This document shows, in pieces, positions 23,808-32,975 of a stretch of DNA of 44,296 nucleotides. Origin of the DNA: CAYUPI01 sp964446585. Its GTDB lineage: Bacteria > Verrucomicrobiota > Verrucomicrobiia > Limisphaerales > UBA8199. How positions within the stretch are numbered: the stretch's first letter is position 1; each line of letters begins with the position of its first letter. The stretch spans positions 1-44,296 of the forward strand of contig CAYUPI010000046.1 of NCBI GenBank assembly GCA_964446585.1. Direction: 5' to 3'. Below the pieces are notes generated by a model, which ran no database searches, was not told the DNA's origin, and was given only the letters and a program-made list of their open reading frames with translations. A program made the position numbers and the translations under genes.

Positions 23808-25412
23808 TCACGGCGAAGCCGCACCGGAGCGCTGCGACTCGCTCGCAGGCGGAATCGGCTGGTCCAGTGCCCACAGAATTCCGTTAAGCAAGAGGCGGCG
23901 AAAAAACAGATGCTTGAAGTCGTCCGGATGGCCAAATGAAGTGTAGAAAACACGGCGGTGGTCGCCCGTGTTGACCCAGGCGACCGGCTCAGCTTCGGAT
24001 TGGCCATCGACCTGGCCCGTCATCAATGGCGTCACTGCCTTGCCTGCGTCGCGGTTCTTGTAAAGAGAAGAGGTGACTGTGATTTCGTTCGTGGGCACGC
24101 CCGCGAGCACCGGATGCGAGGCTGCGTTGGTGAGAACTTTCACTCGTGTCGTCGCCGCATTCGCATAGTGGCCCTCGTAGCGGCGCCCCAGGACCTCGAT
24201 GTCAAACTTCTCCCAGCCTTCGTGCCGCGCGTCCGCCGGCGTTGCGCCGAACGCATGGCTGGCCGTACGGATGCCGGCCAATGGCTTGCCGCTGTTCAAA
24301 TGGGCGCGGATGAGAGCCATCATATCGGACGGCGGCGTTCGTCGGCGAACGCTGATGAACAGCAAGTCAGCCTCTTTAATGAGCTCGAAATTAACGAATA
24401 GGTTGTCACCCGGCATTGGACTGGCGCTGACGAACGAACACCGGAGATTTCGCGTGACCAGTTCCTGGCGCGCAAATTCAGGCAGCGTTTCCCAGGTATG
24501 ATATTCATTTTCGCCGAGGATGAAAACAATGTGCGGCCGTTTGTCCGCCTGGAAATGGAAGGGTGTCCCGCCAACAAAATCCACACTCGTGATCGAAGGG
24601 CACCAGTATTTCTCGATGTGGTCCGCGATCAAATCCGTCCCGGCGAAATGGCTGACGTGCGGCGGCTTCCGCGAGTTGTACATCGTGTCAATCATGTCGC
24701 GCACGAAGACGACGTTCTCGCCGCGGTGGACCATCTGCCGGATGCCGAAAGGCCGGCCGAGCACGCACATGTTGCCGTGGACACCCATGACAATCAGGTT
24801 GGTAATTCCGCGCTGGTGCATGAGATAGAACGCTTCGGCCGAGTCAGTGATTGCGTCGCTTTCCTCGATCTTCAGAGTGTCGATCTCGTGCGTCCAGGGA
24901 TTTCCCGGCTTGCATCGCGGCTGGTCGTCACAGCCGCCATCGGAATCGTCGATTGGCAGCGACCCTTCCCGCTCGCGCTCCAGCCTACCCCACTTCTCCA
25001 GCGCCGCCGGGCCTTCCACTTTGGGCGCCGCCTGGGCCAGTTTCCGTTGAGGGTAGTTGTCGTAATACTTCATCGTGTCGCTGGGGCAATGGATGATAAA
25101 CACACCACGCTCCCGGGCCTTGGAGATGACCTCGTTCATCCGGGGTGCCATTTCGGCGACGCGCGCCGTTGCGCCCTGGCACCAGTGCTGGTTCCACATG
25201 TCGCAAATGACGAGCGCCGTTCGCCCGGGCTCCCATTGAACTGTCTGTTCAAAGGTGATCCGGCCGCCGCCTTTGTCCGATTCAAGGCAGGACCGGGTAT
25301 GAAGCTCGAGCGATTGCCCGGACGCGGTCGCAAGACTGAGCCAGACTGCGACCAACCCGACGGGAAGAAAGTGCTTCGCCACGCCCCAGGTTCTGCTCGG
25401 CCTTGTTTTCAT
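23808..25412 (-). CDS. Secreted isochorismatase-like and ThuA-like fusion protein
   Basis: Predicted exported two-domain protein of 534 residues, with a signal peptide of about 32 residues. The N-terminal part (about 60-285) is an isochorismatase/cysteine-hydrolase domain with the catalytic aspartate in LVICDMWNQHWC (Asp71) and the nucleophile in GVHGNMCVLGRP (Cys216). The C-terminal part (about 293-520) is a ThuA-like domain of class-I-glutamine-amidotransferase fold, ending with the family's VFYTSFGHPDDFKHLFFRRLLLNGILWAL. ThuA domains are linked to sugar metabolism in Verrucomicrobiota and Planctomycetota; the substrates of this fusion are unknown. Stands alone; 73 bases after its stop the sigma-factor operon ends convergently. 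Confidence 0.85.
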   Translation of the reverse strand: MKTRPSRTWGVAKHFLPVGLVAVWLSLATASGQSLELHTRSCLESDKGGGRITFEQTVQWEPGRTALVICDMWNQHWCQGATARVAEMAPRMNEVISKARERGVFIIHCPSDTMKYYDNYPQRKLAQAAPKVEGPAALEKWGRLEREREGSLPIDDSDGGCDDQPRCKPGNPWTHEIDTLKIEESDAITDSAEAFYLMHQRGITNLIVMGVHGNMCVLGRPFGIRQMVHRGENVVFVRDMIDTMYNSRKPPHVSHFAGTDLIADHIEKYWCPSITSVDFVGGTPFHFQADKRPHIVFILGENEYHTWETLPEFARQELVTRNLRCSFVSASPMPGDNLFVNFELIKEADLLFISVRRRTPPSDMMALIRAHLNSGKPLAGIRTASHAFGATPADARHEGWEKFDIEVLGRRYEGHYANAATTRVKVLTNAASHPVLAGVPTNEITVTSSLYKNRDAGKAVTPLMTGQVDGQSEAEPVAWVNTGDHRRVFYTSFGHPDDFKHLFFRRLLLNGILWALDQPIPPASESQRSGAASP

Positions 25413-25564
25413 GCTTCACCAGCTCCGCAATAGCTCGTGGCAACGATGTTGGCCTCTGGAGCATTCACATGGTTGAGGATGTAACAGGCAGAGCGCTGGT
25501 CAATTCAAATCCTGCCGCCGCCTTTCACGCTTTGCAAACTCCGGACGGCGATTAGACTTGGGGC

Positions 25565-26167
25565 ATGTTCAAGCAACGCCTCGCCTTTTTCGCAATGGGC
25601 GTTGTTTTTGTTTTGGGCCTGGTGCTCGGGATCGGGTTTCCGCGTTGGGCAGGTTGGTCCGCCCCAGCGCCCAAAGTCTATAATACGGCCACAGTTCTCA
25701 AGCAGGTTCAGACATTGTCGCAATTGGTCACGGTCAAGTACGTCATGGAGAAGGTCGAAGTCCTGTCCGACCCGCCGCAAAACATTCTGCGCCAGTTCTG
25801 GTTCGATGATACGCACGTGGTCCTGGTCGCTCATGGGATCATTAAGGCAGGGGTGGATCTGGCTCAACTGAAACCAGCCGATCTGAAGGTTTCTGCAAAA
25901 CAAATCACGATCGACCTGCCGCCAGCGCAAATCCTGGATGCCTATTTGGACGATAAATTGACCCAGGTCGTCGAGCGCAACACCGGCTTCCTGCGCACGT
26001 TTAACAAGGATTTGGAACAAACCGCGCGCCAGAACGCGATCGATGATATTCGCCGCGCCGCGCGCAATAGCGGCATCTTGAAAGACGCCGAAGACCGCGC
26101 GCACGCGCAACTGACACACCTTTGCCGGCAGTTGGGGTTCGAGGAAGTCCAGTTCAGCAAGCATTAG
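25565..26167 (+). CDS. DUF4230-type membrane-anchored protein
   Basis: A 200-residue protein with one N-terminal membrane helix (about 7-25, FAMGVVFVLGLVLGIGF) followed by a periplasmic domain of the DUF4230 type (VLKQVQTLSQLVTVKYVMEKV ... ADLKVSAKQITIDLPPAQILDAYLDD). Similar proteins occur widely in Gram-negative bacteria with unknown role; their signature is the short strand carrying TVKY followed by the GVDLAQL segment. The end is helical. It is followed after 28 bases by the large beta-propeller protein, but the palindromic repeat at 26233-26343 lies between their functional parts, so cotranscription is uncertain. Confidence 0.75.
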   Translation: MFKQRLAFFAMGVVFVLGLVLGIGFPRWAGWSAPAPKVYNTATVLKQVQTLSQLVTVKYVMEKVEVLSDPPQNILRQFWFDDTHVVLVAHGIIKAGVDLAQLKPADLKVSAKQITIDLPPAQILDAYLDDKLTQVVERNTGFLRTFNKDLEQTARQNAIDDIRRAARNSGILKDAEDRAHAQLTHLCRQLGFEEVQFSKH

Positions 26168-26195
26168 CGAACATCAGCTCCCGCGACAGGTCGCG

Positions 26196-29100
26196 ATGAA
26201 ATCCCGTCCAAGCAGCCAGCCTCATCCTGCCCCGGAGTGCGGACTTTCCAGTCCGCAGCAATCTACGAAGGCCCCGCATTTCCTCGCTCATGTCAGGTTG
26301 GCGACATTCTCGAGTTGCTGCGGACTGGAAAGTCTGCGCTCCGTTCTCAGCCATCGCCTGCGGGCGAACTGGCTGCTGCTCTTCTTCTGCTCCACTCTGC
26401 TCGCAGTTACGCCGGCATGGGCCGCGGGCATTAAGCTGCCGCAGCTTTGGCACCGCGACCTGCAGACATTCCTGGAAAGCGCCCCGACCGTTGCGGACAT
26501 TCGCGGCCACGGTTATGACGACATCGTCATCGCAGGCCGCGAAGAGCTAATCGCCCTTGACTCGGGCGGCAAAGAACTCTGGCGCTGGCGAACCAAGGGG
26601 CGGTTCATGACCTATCCGGCAATCCTCGCTCGTCCCGGTCAGACCTCGCTGATCTATGCCGCTGACAACAGTGGGCTTTTGACGTGCCTTGATGGCGCCG
26701 GCAAAGAGGTTTGGCACGCACAGCTAAACGGGCCGTCAAGCTGGTCAGCGTCTGTCGTCTGCGACCTGAACGGCGATGGCCAGATGGCGGTGATTCAGAC
26801 GGATGAGCCTGGCACCATCTGGGCGTTTGCGGCCCTTACCGGCAAGGTCTTTTGGCAGGCCAAAGTTAAAGGCATGCCCGTCAGCCCCGCAGCAGGCGAC
26901 CTCGATGGTGATAGCAAACCGGAAATCGTCGTCGCAACCGGCGACGGCGTTCTCACAGCATTCAAACCCAACGGGAAGGCACTTTGGCAAAGGGACATCG
27001 GCGGTTCCTCGCCTACATGGTCCACTTCCGCTCCGGTTATTTTCGCAGGCTCGGATGGACACGCGCGCGTTGCCGCTGCTTCGAGCAGCGGCGAACTCTT
27101 CTGCCTTGGCGGCCAGGGAGAAATCCTGTGGCGCCGCCCCACCCGCGGCTCGGCAGCTTCCAGTTTGTCGGTGGGCGACCTTGACCTCGACGGGCGGGCC
27201 GACATCTGCCTGATCACCCAGATCGGCGTCATTTACCGCTTCGATGAAGACGGTAGAATGGTTTGGGAGATTGACATGCAGGGCCGCAGCCTTGCGCCCG
27301 GCGCGATGATCGACCTGGATGGCGATGGCAAACTGGAATACGTCCTCTTCACCCAGAATGGGCTGCTGCTCGTTTTGAATGAAAGGGGCGAGTTTATCCA
27401 TCACAATCAATTCGACCACCGCACCATTAACATGACCCCCGCATTCGGCGACATTTCGCCCGAATCGCCCGGACTGGAGATGGCGGTCACGGGTGGCGAG
27501 TCTAGCCTGGCCTATTGCATCGGAACTCCCTCTGCCACAAACGCTGTCGCTCATTGGCGCTCCTACCGTGCAGACTCCCACAACTCCGGTTCCTGGTTTG
27601 GGCTCCGGGAAACCGCGGCGACTGCATCCGTGCACCGCCACCAAGGAGTGGAAACTGCCTCGTCCTCTGCAGCAATTCATGCACGTTTGTCCTCCGGGGA
27701 CAAGGCCGCCCCCGCCCCGTTCCCGGCTGCGAATAATGGTAGTGGCAAGGACCCAATCGTAGCCGCAAGAATGGAGCCAGAAAACCTGGCCGCAGAAGAG
27801 GTCTTCACCGGGGAAGACATCCGGTTTAGCATTCAAAATCCAAAGCCCCAGGCCCAACCCCTTATCGCCACCGCCGTTTGCCTCCGGTCCGATGGCGCGC
27901 GGCAGGTCGCCACCACGATGATCCTGGGCAACCGTGGGCAATTGCTCATGCCAATAGCCGGAACTACTCCAGGCAGTTACAATTTCAGTTGGATGCTCGA
28001 TGATGCCGATGGCCACTGTCTGGCATCTGGAGAGCGGTCGGTTTTCCTGCAGCCTTTTGCCAATGATCGCGCGCTCTGCTCGGGCGCGCTGACAGCCTTG
28101 CATGCCGCCGCTGATGCAGTTCAGCCAAAGCTACCGCTCACTGCCACCGCGCTCGGACGCGAGGCTAAAGCTCTCGAGGTAAGCGCTCGTGAGCTCCAAC
28201 CGTTGCAGGACGCCCTGATCGGCGAGCCAGCCGGGGCATCTCAAGCCACAATGGTAAAAACTGCGGCCCTGACCCGGCAGTCCCACCGCGCGCTGCGGCT
28301 GGCCGATCTAACTCGCCAGGCCTCCGAGCTCGGTCCCAAGACCAGCCTCCTCGCCTTCGAAGGCGCGCTGTGGGAGAACCGCTATGTGGACGAGCAGTTG
28401 CCGACTAAGGCCGAAAATCCTCTTCACCTGCGACACGTGGCTGTTCCAGGTGAACATGAGCCTGTGCCTTTGAATTTGTTCAACGTGACCGACCACGAGC
28501 TGCTCGTGCGGGTCCTGATTGACGGAGCGACCAATGGTGTCACCGTCACGCCCCACCGCTCGGTGGGCGTGCCTACTTCCCTGGCTGAAGTCGCCTGGGA
28601 CGCGCTCCCCGAGATCGACGACTCCTCCACGCTCACGATTCCGTCTCTCAGTAGCCGCGAATTGTGGCTCGATATCAACCTCGCCCAGGCAAAACCTTGC
28701 GAGCAACAGATCCGGGTTCGCCTTCAAGCCCTGAACGGTGCCGGTGTGCTCGATGCTCCGCCAAATCCCCACACTGTGCCGCCGCCGGAAACCATGGTTG
28801 ACATCGCACTCCGGATCCTGCCGTGTACCATGGCAGCGCCCGGAGATTTTCGACTCTGCACGTGGGGAGCGCCTGAGGAAAAGCAAGTCGCTGACTTGCT
28901 CGCCCATGGCAACAACGTCTTTTGCGTTTCGCTGCCCCAGCCAAGGTCTGACGCCCAGGGACGCCTCGCGGGCTCGGATTACAGCGCGCTGGACCCGGTG
29001 CTGGCCAGGTTCCACGGCGGTGATGTCGTCGTCTTATTCACAGGCATGCCGGCTCTGCGCAATAAGCCAGGCAGTGAGGAATACCGAACTGATTTGAAAG

Positions 29101-29909
29101 CTTTCCTTGATGACCTCGTCACCCACCTCGCCGGGCTCGGATTCGACACCAACCACTTCGCCCTGTATCCCTTTGATGAGCCCGGCGGCAACGGCTGGAA
29201 CGCCGTGAATCAACTGGTTGAGTTCGGCAAGCAGGTCCGCGCCGTCAACCCAGGCGTCATGCTGTACGTCGATGGTGGCGGCGAACTATCCATGTTCCAG
29301 GCCATGGCACCCGTGATCGACGTCTGGTGCCCCGCGATCTCGATGCTTGCGGAAAAAACCCCGCTCATGGACCTGGTGCGGCACACGGGCAAAATGCTCT
29401 GGTCCTACGACTGCGGCTACGGCTACAGCCGGCCCACCGGCGCTAATCTGAAGAACATCAACTTGGTTGGTCAGTACCGCACCGCCGCGTTGTTTGCCTT
29501 CCGCCATCACGCGACCGGCATTGGTTTCTGGTGCTATAACCAGGGCGGCGACCCCTGGGGACGCATCGACATGGAATATATGCTCGTCTATCCAGGCCGC
29601 ACCAGCCCCGTCACCAGCCGCCGCTGGGAAGCCGTCCGTGAGGGAATTGAAGATTATCGAATTCTCGCCGCATTGCAGAAGTGCCTCTCCACCGCGAGCG
29701 GCGCGAAACTGGGTGCAGGCACCCTCGACCGAATCAAGCACCTGCTCGAGGTCTGCTTGCCGGGCCTGCTCGATCAGGGCTACAACGAAGCTGGCCGCGG
29801 CTTGGGCCGGCAGGTGCTCGACGCCAGCTTCAACGATGCTACGATCGGCGCGTTCCGCCGCGAGATGCTCGAGTGCGTGGAGGCGGTGGCGGGCAGCGGT
29901 GTAAGGTAA
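26196..29909 (+). CDS. Exported beta-propeller (FG-GAP/PQQ-like) protein with DUF4091 glycosidase-like domain
   Basis: A 1237-residue secreted protein. The signal peptide is SHRLRANWLLLFFCSTLLAVTPAWA (about 52-76); the 50 residues before it are translated from a palindromic repeat and look spurious. In-frame TTG at 26298 and CTG at 26358 are possible true starts. Residues about 80-470 form a beta-propeller with repeated D-x-(D/N)-G-D-G calcium-type loops (DLNGDGQM, DLDGDSKPE, DLDLDGRAD, DLDGDGKLE). A middle beta-sandwich region follows. The C-terminal third (about 885-1237) resembles the DUF4091/GH123-like domain, ending with the diagnostic SRRWEAVREGIEDYRILAAL. It is probably a polysaccharide-acting surface enzyme; the substrate is not known. 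Confidence 0.8.
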   Translation: MKSRPSSQPHPAPECGLSSPQQSTKAPHFLAHVRLATFSSCCGLESLRSVLSHRLRANWLLLFFCSTLLAVTPAWAAGIKLPQLWHRDLQTFLESAPTVADIRGHGYDDIVIAGREELIALDSGGKELWRWRTKGRFMTYPAILARPGQTSLIYAADNSGLLTCLDGAGKEVWHAQLNGPSSWSASVVCDLNGDGQMAVIQTDEPGTIWAFAALTGKVFWQAKVKGMPVSPAAGDLDGDSKPEIVVATGDGVLTAFKPNGKALWQRDIGGSSPTWSTSAPVIFAGSDGHARVAAASSSGELFCLGGQGEILWRRPTRGSAASSLSVGDLDLDGRADICLITQIGVIYRFDEDGRMVWEIDMQGRSLAPGAMIDLDGDGKLEYVLFTQNGLLLVLNERGEFIHHNQFDHRTINMTPAFGDISPESPGLEMAVTGGESSLAYCIGTPSATNAVAHWRSYRADSHNSGSWFGLRETAATASVHRHQGVETASSSAAIHARLSSGDKAAPAPFPAANNGSGKDPIVAARMEPENLAAEEVFTGEDIRFSIQNPKPQAQPLIATAVCLRSDGARQVATTMILGNRGQLLMPIAGTTPGSYNFSWMLDDADGHCLASGERSVFLQPFANDRALCSGALTALHAAADAVQPKLPLTATALGREAKALEVSARELQPLQDALIGEPAGASQATMVKTAALTRQSHRALRLADLTRQASELGPKTSLLAFEGALWENRYVDEQLPTKAENPLHLRHVAVPGEHEPVPLNLFNVTDHELLVRVLIDGATNGVTVTPHRSVGVPTSLAEVAWDALPEIDDSSTLTIPSLSSRELWLDINLAQAKPCEQQIRVRLQALNGAGVLDAPPNPHTVPPPETMVDIALRILPCTMAAPGDFRLCTWGAPEEKQVADLLAHGNNVFCVSLPQPRSDAQGRLAGSDYSALDPVLARFHGGDVVVLFTGMPALRNKPGSEEYRTDLKAFLDDLVTHLAGLGFDTNHFALYPFDEPGGNGWNAVNQLVEFGKQVRAVNPGVMLYVDGGGELSMFQAMAPVIDVWCPAISMLAEKTPLMDLVRHTGKMLWSYDCGYGYSRPTGANLKNINLVGQYRTAALFAFRHHATGIGFWCYNQGGDPWGRIDMEYMLVYPGRTSPVTSRRWEAVREGIEDYRILAALQKCLSTASGAKLGAGTLDRIKHLLEVCLPGLLDQGYNEAGRGLGRQVLDASFNDATIGAFRREMLECVEAVAGSGVR
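26233..26343. repeat. Imperfect 29-bp inverted repeat at the start of the beta-propeller gene
   Basis: Arms 26233-26261 and 26315-26343 are reverse complements with two mismatches (core GCGGACTTTCCAGTCCGC, itself nearly palindromic) around a 53-base centre. The element lies inside the open frame of the 1237-residue protein, directly before its signal peptide. It looks like a REP-type mobile palindrome. Confidence 0.8.
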
Positions 29910-30031
29910 AGCCAAAATTTGAGATGGGCCGCCCACAGCTTACAAATTTGGATGCTCCTGTACCCCAGCGGCGTACTTGGCTCGACGGTTTAGCGCTTGT
30001 TGTCGATCATCTCTTGGAGTAAGGTTCGGTG

Positions 30032-30238
30032 ATGAGCAAGGTTGAGGAACTGGAGCGCGAAATCGAGCAGCTCCCCCCCGAGGATTTCGCGAGACTATTT
30101 GCTTGGGTGGCTCGTCGGAGCAAGGAAGCCCGCCAAGGGAATGTTCATGAGCCGCTGGTTCTTCGCGATCACCAGGCTTTCCTGAATAGTTACGCACCGG
30201 AGGACGAAGGGCTTTACGACAATGCCCAGGGCCGGTGA
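30032..30238 (+). CDS. Antitoxin of a MazF-type toxin-antitoxin pair
   Basis: A 68-residue protein (ATG 30032, with AAGG seven bases upstream; a GTG at 30029 is also in frame). It starts with a helical KVEELEREIEQLPPEDFARLFAWV segment of the kind seen in small type II antitoxins, followed by a charged, probably disordered toxin-binding tail. Its last 17 bases overlap the toxin gene in another frame, the usual coupled arrangement. Confidence 0.75.
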   Translation: MSKVEELEREIEQLPPEDFARLFAWVARRSKEARQGNVHEPLVLRDHQAFLNSYAPEDEGLYDNAQGR

Positions 30239-30545
30239 GATCTGGCTGGCCGAAATTCCTTTCACCAGTGGTGTAGCATCCAAGCTGCGGCCAGTGCTGG
30301 TGCTGTGGGAAGACGCTTCCGACGTTGTTGTGGCGGCAGTGACAAAGGCGTTGCCTCGCTCACCGACGGATATTCCACTCACGGACTGGGAAGCAGAGGG
30401 TTTGGTCGTGGCTTCGACCTTGCGCATCTCTCGGCTCGATTGTCTTGAACAAGCGCTGCTGCGCCGTCGCTTGGGCACCATTTCTCAGCGCGATGCACAA
30501 ACTGCGAAAACGGTGTGGTCGCGGCTCATCGGGCCGAAGTTTTGA
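30222..30545 (+). CDS. PemK/MazF-family toxin (endoribonuclease)
   Basis: A 107-residue toxin predicted to cleave mRNA. The PemK/MazF fold is recognised from GEIWLAEIPF at the start, the KLRPVLVL strand, the ASTLRISRLDCLEQ segment where PemK proteins carry P-S-x-x-R, and the C-terminal RRLGTISQRDAQTAKTVWSRLI. The conserved arginines of the RNA-binding face appear kept. Translation starts inside the antitoxin gene. Confidence 0.85.
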   Translation: MPRAGEIWLAEIPFTSGVASKLRPVLVLWEDASDVVVAAVTKALPRSPTDIPLTDWEAEGLVVASTLRISRLDCLEQALLRRRLGTISQRDAQTAKTVWSRLIGPKF

Positions 30546-30679
30546 AAGCTTCCCCTCCGGCAATAACCTAACGGACAATGGAGGGGGGGCTGCAGGAGGG
30601 CACGGGCGAAACTGAGATACAAGAACCAATTCTTGCGTTTAGGATTTGATATGCGCACTTGGACCTTGACGCTCAGATT

Positions 30680-32458
30680 TCACTTTACTGGCGTAAGCGT
30701 CAGCGTTCGCAAGTTCAGCATCGCCACACCTACCTGCTTCACCGATCTGATCACGACTGTCTCAGGTCCGGATTTGCGCACGCTGATACGTCCTACTGTC
30801 GCGGTGACGAAGTCAGCCCAGTCTTTGGTCGCAGCCGTGACGACTTCAAGCTTCTCATCGCCAATGATGAGCTGGTAAATGCTGCCGTTGGACTCCGGCG
30901 CGCAGGCATATTCCACCAGAACGTCGAATGTGCCCGGCTTCGTGATGGACACCGGCCACTGGACGTATTCTTTGGGATTCCACCAATAGCCGATGTTCGG
31001 TTCGGCACCCGCGACTTTTGTCTCGAGCTTCATCTTCTTGCCGAAGAGCTCAGCGTCGGCTGCCTTGAGCTTTAGCGTGCCGTTGGCGGCCTGGCGGATG
31101 GTCGGCTCGGTGACCTTGGGCGGCCCGCTGAGCTCGAGTACCACAACGCTCGTGCTGGCGTCAGGAGTTGAAGCAGGAACCGAAATTTCCATGCTATCCG
31201 CCCCATTCGCCACTTTCAGCGACTGATCGCGCGCACCCAACAGGTAGGCCCGCTTTACGCCGCTCTGGAGTGGGACGCGCAACTTGCCGTCTGTAGGCCA
31301 GTCAAAAACGTGAAGGTAAAGCCTGCCGGATTTCTGCGTGCACCGGCCCCAGGCCAGTTTTCGAAACGGGCTCGCGGTGGTGCCGTAAATCGCCTCGCCG
31401 TTGACTTTCATCCACCGTCCAATGTCGGCCAGGCGCTCGATGCTAGGTTGCGGAAAAAGGCCCTCGCTCGTCGGCCCAATGTTTAGCAGGTAATTGCCTC
31501 CTTTGCTGGCGCAGTCGATCAGGTTGTGGATCAGCGTCGCGCTGGATTTCCAGTTCTGGTCGCATTTGTTGTAGCCCCAATGATTGTTCATCGTCATGCA
31601 CGACTCCCAATCCATACCGGGACCGAAGCCTGTCGCCGGGATTTCCTGCTCGGGCGTGCCGAAATCGCCGACGCCTTTGCCCTGGTCCATGCCGCTCATG
31701 CCGCCGCGGCCTTTGCCGACGCGGTTGTTGATAATGATATTGGGCTGGAATCCGCGGACGTAGTTGTAGAGGTCCACGCCGCGCTCGTGCGTCCAGGGAC
31801 TCTCCCACTCGCCGTCGAACCAAAGGATGCCCAGTGGACCATAGCAGGTCAGCAATTCCTTGAGCTGGCCTTTCATGTAGGCGACGTAACGGTCCATGTC
31901 CGGAGGCCCGGTGGCTTTGTCATTCCATTTGCGGCGCGTGCCCCAGTCGGGATGATGCCAGTCCATAATCGAGTGATAGAAACAGAATTTGAGGCCGGCT
32001 TCCTGGCAGGCAGCGGCGAGTTCCTGGAGCGGATCGCGCTGGAACGGCGTCGATTTAGTGCACCAGTCGGTCAGTTCCGAGCGGAACATGCCGAAGCCGT
32101 CGTGATGTTTGCTGGTGATGACGATGTATTTCATCCCCGCGTCCTTCGCCATGCGGACCCACTCGCGCGCGTCGAACTTCACCGGGTTGAATTGCGCCGC
32201 GAACTTCTCGTATTCGGAGACGGGCATCTTCGTTTCCTCCATGAACCATTCGCCGTAGTTCGTTTTCCCCTTCCACTCACCCGCGGGCACAGAATAGACG
32301 CCCCAATGAATGAACAGACCGAAGCGTGCCTCGCGGAACCACGCCAGGCGCTGATCGCGCTGAGCCGGTGTCTCGGCAGAGGTGGATTTCGGCGCGACGA
32401 GCAGAACGGCTGCCGTCACGAGGGCAATCGAAGAGGATGATTTCGAGAGCATCCTCAT
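30680..32458 (-). CDS. Secreted alpha-L-fucosidase (GH29) with C-terminal beta-sandwich
   Basis: Hydrolyses terminal alpha-L-fucose from glycans such as fucoidan or mucin-type sugars. ATG 32458 begins a signal peptide (MRMLSKSSSSIALVTAAVLLVAPKSTSA); the open frame upstream overlaps rpmB and is not used. The GH29 domain has FREARFGLFIHWGVYSVP, KHHDGFGMF and the catalytic nucleophile in ILWFDGEWES (Asp215). The domain is followed by a C-terminal all-beta region (about 480-592, starting near EPNIGYWWNPKEYVQWPV), which looks like a carbohydrate-binding module. Stops 134 bases from the toxin gene in convergent orientation. Confidence 0.92.
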   Translation of the reverse strand: MRMLSKSSSSIALVTAAVLLVAPKSTSAETPAQRDQRLAWFREARFGLFIHWGVYSVPAGEWKGKTNYGEWFMEETKMPVSEYEKFAAQFNPVKFDAREWVRMAKDAGMKYIVITSKHHDGFGMFRSELTDWCTKSTPFQRDPLQELAAACQEAGLKFCFYHSIMDWHHPDWGTRRKWNDKATGPPDMDRYVAYMKGQLKELLTCYGPLGILWFDGEWESPWTHERGVDLYNYVRGFQPNIIINNRVGKGRGGMSGMDQGKGVGDFGTPEQEIPATGFGPGMDWESCMTMNNHWGYNKCDQNWKSSATLIHNLIDCASKGGNYLLNIGPTSEGLFPQPSIERLADIGRWMKVNGEAIYGTTASPFRKLAWGRCTQKSGRLYLHVFDWPTDGKLRVPLQSGVKRAYLLGARDQSLKVANGADSMEISVPASTPDASTSVVVLELSGPPKVTEPTIRQAANGTLKLKAADAELFGKKMKLETKVAGAEPNIGYWWNPKEYVQWPVSITKPGTFDVLVEYACAPESNGSIYQLIIGDEKLEVVTAATKDWADFVTATVGRISVRKSGPETVVIRSVKQVGVAMLNLRTLTLTPVK

Positions 32459-32529
32459 GCTCTGCCAAAGTGCCACCTGCTTGATGCGGGCAGGCATACT
32501 TGCCTGCAGGTCCTCGGATTTCCAACCGG

Positions 32530-32796
32530 TCAGGCCTTCGCCGCTTCTTCCTTTTTCCACCTGCGCTTCGGGGCTTTGACGATCAGGCCCTTCTTGATGG
32601 CACTGGCGGCCACGCGCACGTAACGCACCTCACCGTTCATCAAGACTTTGACGCGCTGGAGATTGGGGAAGAAACGGCGCTTGGTAATTGCCGTGATATG
32701 CGTGCCGATGCCGCCGCTTTTCTTCGCTTTGCCACTCCGCCAAATGATGCTGCCCTTCATCGGGCGCTTGCCGGTTAATTCACAAATTCGTGCCAT
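32530..32796 (-). CDS. rpmB: 50S ribosomal protein L28
   Basis: A component of the large ribosomal subunit. The 88-residue product opens with MARICELTGKRPMKG and has the basic KRRFFPNLQRVKV stretch, both diagnostic for bL28. It lacks the extra zinc-binding cysteine pairs found in some L28 proteins (one Cys only). An AGGA lies eight bases before the ATG. The only candidate promoter is TTGCAA (32852-32847) with TACTCT (32830-32825), 16 bases apart. The fucosidase gene follows 71 bases downstream; rpmG is not adjacent. Confidence 0.96.
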   Translation of the reverse strand: MARICELTGKRPMKGSIIWRSGKAKKSGGIGTHITAITKRRFFPNLQRVKVLMNGEVRYVRVAASAIKKGLIVKAPKRRWKKEEAAKA

Positions 32797-32975
32797 AGAA
32801 ATCCTGTCTCAATTTGGGCCGCACAGAGTAGCACCCGGGTGCGCCGTTGCAAGCTGATTCTCGGGAAAAAGCACCTTGCGTGCGCCTCTCAAACCCCAAC
32901 ACTGGTCCGCCTTCTTGCCGCTCTCTGGTTTCAACTTTCAACTTTTCTCGTTGCCCCCTATCTTTCGCCGCGCCG

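Noticed and set aside
26745..28103. 452-codon minus-strand open frame opposite the beta-propeller gene
   Set aside because: The plus strand encodes clear calcium-loop repeats; the antisense product has no domain or signal.
30546..30679. CCCCTCC/GGAGGGG hairpin between the toxin and fucosidase genes as a terminator
   Set aside because: The stem has a 22-base loop and no T-run on either strand.
31526..32440. 304-codon plus-strand open frame opposite the fucosidase
   Set aside because: The GH29 motifs on the minus strand are unmistakable; the antisense frame has none.
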